NCBI GenBank assembly: GCA_002333405.1
Contig: DDBH01000021.1
Location: forward strand, 1-11,425
Source of the DNA: Micrococcales bacterium UBA2037
Lineage (GTDB): Bacteria > Actinomycetota > Actinomycetes > Actinomycetales > Microbacteriaceae
Direction: 5' to 3'
DNA: 11,425 nucleotides
The notes beneath the pieces were generated by a model that did not search any database, was not told where the DNA came from, and saw nothing but the letters and a program-made list of their open reading frames with translations. Positions 6,876 to 11,425 of this stretch are shown here, piece after piece. The stretch's first letter is position 1. Every line of letters starts with the position of its first letter. A program made the translations under genes and the position numbers.

Positions 6876-8104
6876 GTGATGTAAAAAAGAACGAAGAATC
6901 CATGGCTCAGGCCGTGAAAGAGATTCTCTCAGGCGGCCTGACCAGAACAGTTCTATCGGTGCTCCTGGGCTTCCTGGTTGGTGCGCTGTTCATGATTGGC
7001 TCCAACAAGGAGTTCATTGAGGCGCTGGGTTACCTTTTTTCAAGACCGAGCGACGCCCTCGGCGCAGCCGCCCAGGTCGTGAGTGAGGGCTATGGTGCCC
7101 TGTTTAGGGGTGCAATTTATAACGCGGATGCTGACACATTCGAAAAGGCGATTCGTCCGCTCACCGAAACCCTGAGGCTTGGTGCTCCACTAATTGCCGC
7201 GGGTCTGGGAATTGGTCTGACTTTCCGGGTTGGGCTTTTCAACATCGGTGGCACCGGCCAGTTGATTTTTGGAATGATCTTTGCCACCTTCGTGGCAACC
7301 CGCTTAGAGCTGCCATTTGTTCTCCACACACTCGTTGCCCTAATTGCCGGAATCGTAGGGGCCGCGCTACTTGGGGCACTGGTGGGTTTCCTAAAGGCCA
7401 GAACCGGGGCCCACGAAGTGATCCTGACGATCATGCTCAACTACATCGCCCTCTACTTTTTCACTTTCCTTATGCGCAATCCAGCGCTGCTGCAGGAGAC
7501 CCGTGCCACTGGAAACCCAAAGGCTGATCCGGCTGCCGAAACAGCGCTGCTACCAAAGTTGATCGGGGACAACTATTCGCTTCACTGGGGATTGATCTTC
7601 GCACTGCTGGCGGTTGTAGTTTTCTGGTGGCTAATGGAGCGCAGCACCATTGGTTTCAGGCTGCGGATGGTCGGGTTCAATCCCGATGCAGCCAGGGCAG
7701 CAGGAATTAACGTCGAGAAAACTTACATCTTGGCGATGGCCCTCTCCGCTGGGTTTGTTGGAGTGGCTGCAGCTAACCAGTCGCTTGGTGTGGCAGTTGG
7801 AGTCACGCCCTCCGCGCATGCAAACATCGGCTTTGATGCCATTACCGTGGCGCTCTTGGGAGGATCTTCCGGACCTGGAATCCTGCTTGCGGGCCTGCTG
7901 TTCGGAGCCTTCAAGGCGGGAGCTCCTTCGATGCAGGTAATCGGGGTCTCTCCGGAAGTTCTGGGCATCGTGCAGGGAGCAATCGTTCTGTTTATTGCGG
8001 CACCGCCACTAATTAGGGCAATCTTCAGGTTGCCCGCGGTTCAAAACTCGAATGCCCTGGGCGCTGTTCGAAAACGACTCTTTAGCAAAGGAGGTGCCAA
8101 ATGA
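6872..8104 (+). CDS. Nucleoside ABC transporter permease, first subunit
   Basis: Inner-membrane channel subunit of the BPD_transp_2 family, corresponding to B. subtilis NupP/YufP. The 410-residue protein has a short charged N-terminus, a first hydrophobic segment at about 24-43, then a long loop, and the conserved core from about residue 100. Family-like stretches are GLGIGLTFRVGLFNIGGTGQ (111-130), ARTGAHEVILTIMLNYIALY (176-195), GFNPDAARAAGIN (268-280) and GFDAITVALLGGSSGPG (320-336). It begins four bases inside the ATPase gene (ATGA), with GGAG seven bases upstream of the ATG, and overlaps the second permease in the same way. It is longer than the Bacillus protein because of the N-terminal loop. 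Transport of nucleosides rather than another solute is inferred from the operon. Confidence 0.92.
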   Translation: MSDVKKNEESMAQAVKEILSGGLTRTVLSVLLGFLVGALFMIGSNKEFIEALGYLFSRPSDALGAAAQVVSEGYGALFRGAIYNADADTFEKAIRPLTETLRLGAPLIAAGLGIGLTFRVGLFNIGGTGQLIFGMIFATFVATRLELPFVLHTLVALIAGIVGAALLGALVGFLKARTGAHEVILTIMLNYIALYFFTFLMRNPALLQETRATGNPKADPAAETALLPKLIGDNYSLHWGLIFALLAVVVFWWLMERSTIGFRLRMVGFNPDAARAAGINVEKTYILAMALSAGFVGVAAANQSLGVAVGVTPSAHANIGFDAITVALLGGSSGPGILLAGLLFGAFKAGAPSMQVIGVSPEVLGIVQGAIVLFIAAPPLIRAIFRLPAVQNSNALGAVRKRLFSKGGAK

Positions 8105-9354
8105 GCATGAGCATTGAGACTGAAGAAAAAGTAGGCTTCAAGGCACCGATTGTCATGAGCTCACTGGGATTGTTGGTTCTGGTCTTCCTTGGCTTGTTGG
8201 GAAGAGAGGGCATGGTTGCCTTTGAAGTCTCACGCAGAACTGACGTTGTTCAGTTGCCGGCGATTGATGTTGACTCCAGCACGCTCGGCATCTTCTCTGG
8301 AATCGCAATGATCGCTATTTCAGGCTTTGCGCTGTGGCGTTCGATGCAAAACAAGCGCACACCAATTTGGGTCCTGACTGTCTACGGCGCGGTCGGCATA
8401 ACCGTGCTACTGGGCTGGCTTGCCGCGGGTGCAACAGTTCCTGTGACCTTCATTGCTGGAACCGCTTTGGTTCTGGCGGTGCCGATCATCCTTGGAGCCA
8501 TGGGCGGCGTGATGAGTGAGCGCGTTGGTATCACCAACATTGCCATCGAAGGACAGCTGCTATCCGGCGCGTTTATGGCGGCCGTGGTGAGCTCAATCAC
8601 CGGCAGCTTCACTCTCGGAATTATTGCGGCCATGGTCACCGCTGCTTTGATGTCGATGATTTTGGCCACCTTCTCAATTGTTTTCTTGGCACAGCAGATC
8701 ATTGTTGGAGTCGTGTTGAACGTTCTGGTGATCGGAATAACCAACTTCCTTTACCAGCAGTGGCTGACTGAGGACGGCGAGAATGTGAACTTCCCGGGCA
8801 CCTTGGAGATCATCAAGATTCCAGTGCTGAGCGACATCCCGGTGATTGGTCCGATTCTCTTTGAGAACCGAATCACGGTCTTCTTGGCGCTGGTGATTGT
8901 CCCGGTTTTATGGTTCATTCTCTTCAAAACCCGCCTGGGATTGCGGGCTAGGGCAGTTGGTGAGCATCCGCTGGCCGCCGACACTGTCGGCGTGAATGTT
9001 GCCAGAACCAGGTTCTGGTGGGTCACGATCGGCGGTGCCATCGCTGGCCTTGGAGGAGCAGCGTTGACAATCGGCAACGCGGGCGCCTTTGGTAGAGAGA
9101 TGTCCGGCGGATTTGGATTTATTGCCCTGGCGGTTGTGATCTTGGGTCGCTGGCACCCAATCTCTGCCGCTCTTGCGGCTTTGCTGTTCGGGTTCTCAAT
9201 CATTTTGAGGGTTTGGGCGAATCAGGTTAGCCCGGGTATCCCAACTGACTTCATCACCATGGTTCCGTATTTGGTGACCATCATTGCCGTGGTCGGATTC
9301 GTCGGTAAGTCGATACCGCCGAAGGCGCTGGCAGTTCCATATACGAAGGGCTAA
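8101..9354 (+). CDS. Nucleoside ABC transporter permease, second subunit
   Basis: Partner permease, BPD_transp_2 family, corresponding to B. subtilis NupQ/YufQ. Of its 417 residues, about 115-400 form the conserved core, with GGVMSERVGITNIAIEGQLL (135-154), VGEHPLAADTVGVNVARTRF (286-305) and FGFIALAVVILGRWHP (338-353). The first 110 residues add about three further hydrophobic segments (about 16-34, 60-79 and 89-109) not needed in the short Bacillus form. The ATG overlaps the previous stop (ATGA) and has a very strong AAAGGAGGTG (8087-8096) four bases upstream. A second in-frame ATG lies at 8107 and would give better spacing, so the start is uncertain by two codons. Only two bases separate its stop from cdd. 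Confidence 0.92.
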   Translation: MSMSIETEEKVGFKAPIVMSSLGLLVLVFLGLLGREGMVAFEVSRRTDVVQLPAIDVDSSTLGIFSGIAMIAISGFALWRSMQNKRTPIWVLTVYGAVGITVLLGWLAAGATVPVTFIAGTALVLAVPIILGAMGGVMSERVGITNIAIEGQLLSGAFMAAVVSSITGSFTLGIIAAMVTAALMSMILATFSIVFLAQQIIVGVVLNVLVIGITNFLYQQWLTEDGENVNFPGTLEIIKIPVLSDIPVIGPILFENRITVFLALVIVPVLWFILFKTRLGLRARAVGEHPLAADTVGVNVARTRFWWVTIGGAIAGLGGAALTIGNAGAFGREMSGGFGFIALAVVILGRWHPISAALAALLFGFSIILRVWANQVSPGIPTDFITMVPYLVTIIAVVGFVGKSIPPKALAVPYTKG

Positions 9355-9356
9355 TA

Positions 9357-9749
9357 ATGAGCATTGACTGGGAGTCGCTTACTAATGCCGCGCGCCAGGT
9401 GCTGGGGGATTCGTATTCACCGTATTCCAAATTCCCGGTCGCAGCCGCTGCTATCTGCGACGATGGCCGTGTAATTACTGGAGTCAATGTTGAGAATGCC
9501 TCCTATGGCCTAGGCCTTTGCGCGGAGTGCTCTATTGTCAGTGAGCTGTTTCGAACTGGCGGCGGAAAGCTAGTTGCATTTGCATGCGTTGATGGCAAGG
9601 GCAATCCACTGATGCCATGTGGCAGATGCCGACAATTGCTTTATGAGCACAGTGCCGAGGGCATGCTGCTGCAAACAATTTCTGGAATAAAAACAATAGC
9701 CGAGGTGCTCCCGGACGCCTTCGGACCAAAGGATCTTGAAACCTCATGA
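9357..9749 (+). CDS. cdd: Cytidine deaminase
   Basis: Hydrolytic deamination of cytidine and deoxycytidine to uridine and deoxyuridine in the cytoplasm, feeding imported cytidine towards DeoA and uracil salvage. The 130-residue size is that of the small homotetrameric class with three zinc cysteines. Motifs are YSPYSKFPVAAA (20-31), the substrate-binding NVENASYG (44-51), CAE (55-57) with Cys55 as zinc ligand and Glu57 as the proton shuttle, and PCGRC (87-91) with Cys88 and Cys91 as the remaining ligands. The ATG follows the permease stop by two bases, with AAGGG six bases upstream, and the stop overlaps deoA (ATGA). All key residues are present. Confidence 0.97.
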   Translation: MSIDWESLTNAARQVLGDSYSPYSKFPVAAAAICDDGRVITGVNVENASYGLGLCAECSIVSELFRTGGGKLVAFACVDGKGNPLMPCGRCRQLLYEHSAEGMLLQTISGIKTIAEVLPDAFGPKDLETS

Positions 9750-11023
9750 GCTATAGCGCAGTAGAACTGATCATCAAAAAACGTGAGCACCAGGTGCTTG
9801 ACACCAAGGAAATCAATTGGTTGGTGGAGAACTACACATCGGGCATAGTTGCGGACGAGCAGATGTCGGCAATGGCAATGGCAATCCTTCTCAATGGCAT
9901 GAACCGCGAGGAAATCAGAGACCTGACCATGGCGATGATCGCTTCTGGCGAGCGATTGGACTTCTCTGGCCTATCTGCCAAGACCGCCGACAAGCACTCC
10001 ACTGGCGGAGTGGGAGACAAGATCACGCTGCCCTTGGCGCCATTGGTTGCTTCCTATGGAATTGCCGTGCCGCAGCTAAGCGGTCGCGGTCTCGGTCACA
10101 CCGGCGGCACGCTGGACAAGCTAGAGGCCATTCCGGGTTGGCAGGCAACAATGTCGAACACCGAGCTCTACAGCCAACTGGCTGAAGTCGGAGCTGTTAT
10201 TTGTGCGGCCGGTAAGGGCCTAGCCCCAGCCGATCGCAAGCTCTACTCGCTACGAGATGTCACGGGAACCGTCGAGGCCATTCCGCTGATTGCCTCTTCA
10301 ATCATGAGCAAGAAGATTGCGGAGGGCACCCAGTCGCTGGTGCTGGATGTAAAGGTTGGTTCCGGAGCATTTATGAAGACCTTGGATCGCGCCAATGAGT
10401 TGGCAAAGGTTTTGGTGCAGTTGGGCAAGGACGCTGGAGTGAATACCTCAGCACTGCTCACCGACATGTCTACCCCGCTTGGAAAAAAGATTGGAAACGC
10501 GCTCGAGGTTGAGGAATCAATCGAGGTGCTCTCTGGCGGCGGCCCCGAAGATGTGATTGAGATAACGGTGGAGCTAGCCAAGGAAATGCTGAAGCTCAGC
10601 GGAATTACCGATGTTGACCCTCGCGAGAATCTTTCCAACGGGAAAGCCTTGGAAAAGTGGCGTGAAATGATCAAGGCGCAGGGCGGAGACCCTGACGCAG
10701 CGCTACCGAAGGCTGAGCACTGGCACGTAGTCAGGGCTAAAGAATCCGGTTACGTGTCTTCACTGGAGGCAATCTCAGTTGGTGTGGCTTCCTGGCGACT
10801 TGGTGCAGGGCGCGAGCGCAAGGAAGATGCGGTTCAGTTTGGCGCTGGCATTGAAATACATGCGCAGGTTGGAACTGCCGTCAAGGCGGGTGACCCGGTG
10901 ATGACCCTCTATACCGAAACTCCCGAGCGATTTGAGAGGGCAATTGCCCTTGCGGAAGAGGCAATCGGCATTTCTGAAAGAGAGCCTGCTGCTCGTAAGC
11001 TGGTGCTTGGCCGAGTCAGTTAG
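9746..11023 (+). CDS. deoA: Thymidine / pyrimidine-nucleoside phosphorylase
   Basis: Phosphorolysis of thymidine (and probably deoxyuridine or uridine) to the free base and (deoxy)ribose-1-phosphate. The 425-residue protein has the full family layout: an N-terminal helical domain (about 1-65), the phosphate-binding KHSTGGVGDK (83-92), the family signature LSGRGLGHTGGTLDKLE (111-127), IASSIMSKKIAEG (182-194), LVLDVKVGSGAFMK (198-211), and a C-terminal PYNP-type domain from about residue 340 (GAGIEIHAQVGTAVKAGDPV). Whether it prefers thymidine (DeoA) or accepts uridine as well (Pdp) cannot be decided by eye. The ATG lies in the ATGA overlap with cdd, so translation is probably coupled; the nearest purine tract, AAAGGAT, is rather distant. 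Confidence 0.96.
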   Translation: MSYSAVELIIKKREHQVLDTKEINWLVENYTSGIVADEQMSAMAMAILLNGMNREEIRDLTMAMIASGERLDFSGLSAKTADKHSTGGVGDKITLPLAPLVASYGIAVPQLSGRGLGHTGGTLDKLEAIPGWQATMSNTELYSQLAEVGAVICAAGKGLAPADRKLYSLRDVTGTVEAIPLIASSIMSKKIAEGTQSLVLDVKVGSGAFMKTLDRANELAKVLVQLGKDAGVNTSALLTDMSTPLGKKIGNALEVEESIEVLSGGGPEDVIEITVELAKEMLKLSGITDVDPRENLSNGKALEKWREMIKAQGGDPDAALPKAEHWHVVRAKESGYVSSLEAISVGVASWRLGAGRERKEDAVQFGAGIEIHAQVGTAVKAGDPVMTLYTETPERFERAIALAEEAIGISEREPAARKLVLGRVS

Positions 11024-11030
11024 GACCAAC

Positions 11031-11425
11031 ATGGACATCCAAGCACTTCCAAAGATTTCTCTCCACGATCATCTAGATGGCGGACTGAGACCGCAGACAA
11101 TCATTGAATTGGCGAGCGAGGCCGGACACGCACTTCCGAAAGACAACGCCCTCGAGCTGGCGGATTGGTTCATGGAAAATGCGAACTCGGGTTCGCTGGT
11201 TCGCTATTTGGAAACTTTCAGTCACACCGTTGGAGTAACGCAGACAAAAGCTGCGCTGCAACGGGTGGCATACGAGGCTGTTCTGGATTTGGCTACCGAG
11301 AACGTTATTTATGCGGAGCTGCGCTGGGCACCAGAGCTGCACCTGCAAAACGGTTTGTCTCTGGATGATGCGGTCGAAGCCGTGCAGGATGGCCTGGAGC
11401 AGGGCATGGAGGATGTATCGGGCCG
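11031..11425 (+). CDS. add: Adenosine deaminase, N-terminal part (cut by window edge)
   Basis: Converts adenosine and deoxyadenosine to inosine and deoxyinosine, extending the salvage pathway to purines. The frame starts at ATG 11031, seven bases after the deoA stop with a modest AGGA five bases upstream, and stays open to the window end (131 complete codons). The N-terminus MDIQALPKISLHDHLDGGLR contains the HxH metal-binding pair (His12 and His14), characteristic of the amidohydrolase-fold Add family; the DGG variant is as in actinobacterial Add. The stretch YAELRWAPELH (about 94-104) matches the family's conserved ELRxxP region. The catalytic Glu, the third metal His and the Asp ligands lie beyond the edge. 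Confidence 0.93.
   Translation, partial: MDIQALPKISLHDHLDGGLRPQTIIELASEAGHALPKDNALELADWFMENANSGSLVRYLETFSHTVGVTQTKAALQRVAYEAVLDLATENVIYAELRWAPELHLQNGLSLDDAVEAVQDGLEQGMEDVSG

Noticed and set aside
1..11425. Mobile elements, CRISPR arrays, tRNA or rRNA genes, defence or biosynthetic clusters
   Set aside because: No transposase, repeat array, cloverleaf-like segment or accessory gene was seen; all substantial coding space is explained by core metabolism and transport genes.

Overview
The window looks like the chromosome of an actinobacterium, most likely a Microbacteriaceae relative with moderate GC content (low fifties by eye), perhaps of the small-genome aquatic 'Luna' type. This is inferred from protein character (actinobacterial-style SdhCDAB, a short stand-alone mannose-1-phosphate guanylyltransferase, Add with an HDHLDGG start) and from candidate leaderless or short-leader promoters with TANNNT -10 boxes. 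No RNA genes, insertion sequences, CRISPR arrays, phage genes or attachment sites were seen. Gene density is very high and no gene-free stretch exceeds 120 bases.

Layout. Bases 1-2878 on the minus strand carry the succinate dehydrogenase operon sdhC-sdhD-sdhA-sdhB, with sdhB cut by the left edge. Its genes are separated by 10 and 14 bases, and sdhA and sdhB overlap by 1 base. A divergent promoter region (about 2879-2961) separates it from a plus-strand GDP-mannose pyrophosphorylase gene (2962-4071). After a 116-base gap with a promoter and a leader hairpin comes a plus-strand nucleoside uptake and salvage operon. It consists of a BMP-family lipoprotein (4188-5282), a strong intra-operon terminator, a double-domain ABC ATPase, two BPD_transp_2-type permeases, cytidine deaminase (cdd), thymidine/pyrimidine phosphorylase (deoA), and the start of adenosine deaminase (add), which runs off the right edge.

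How it works together. The lipoprotein captures nucleosides outside the membrane, and the two permeases with the ATPase import them. Cdd turns (deoxy)cytidine into (deoxy)uridine, Add turns (deoxy)adenosine into (deoxy)inosine, and DeoA splits pyrimidine nucleosides into base plus (deoxy)ribose-1-phosphate. This supplies bases for salvage and pentose for carbon and energy. SdhCDAB links the TCA cycle to the menaquinone/quinone pool.

Overall this is ordinary core metabolism with recognisable gene order, and I found no evidence for an undescribed system. The points worth a second look are mostly regulatory: the terminator between lipoprotein and ATPase, a perfect inverted repeat over the start of the guanylyltransferase gene, a hairpin in the lipoprotein leader, the distinct codon usage of the lipoprotein gene, and an extra pair of membrane histidines in SdhC/SdhD.
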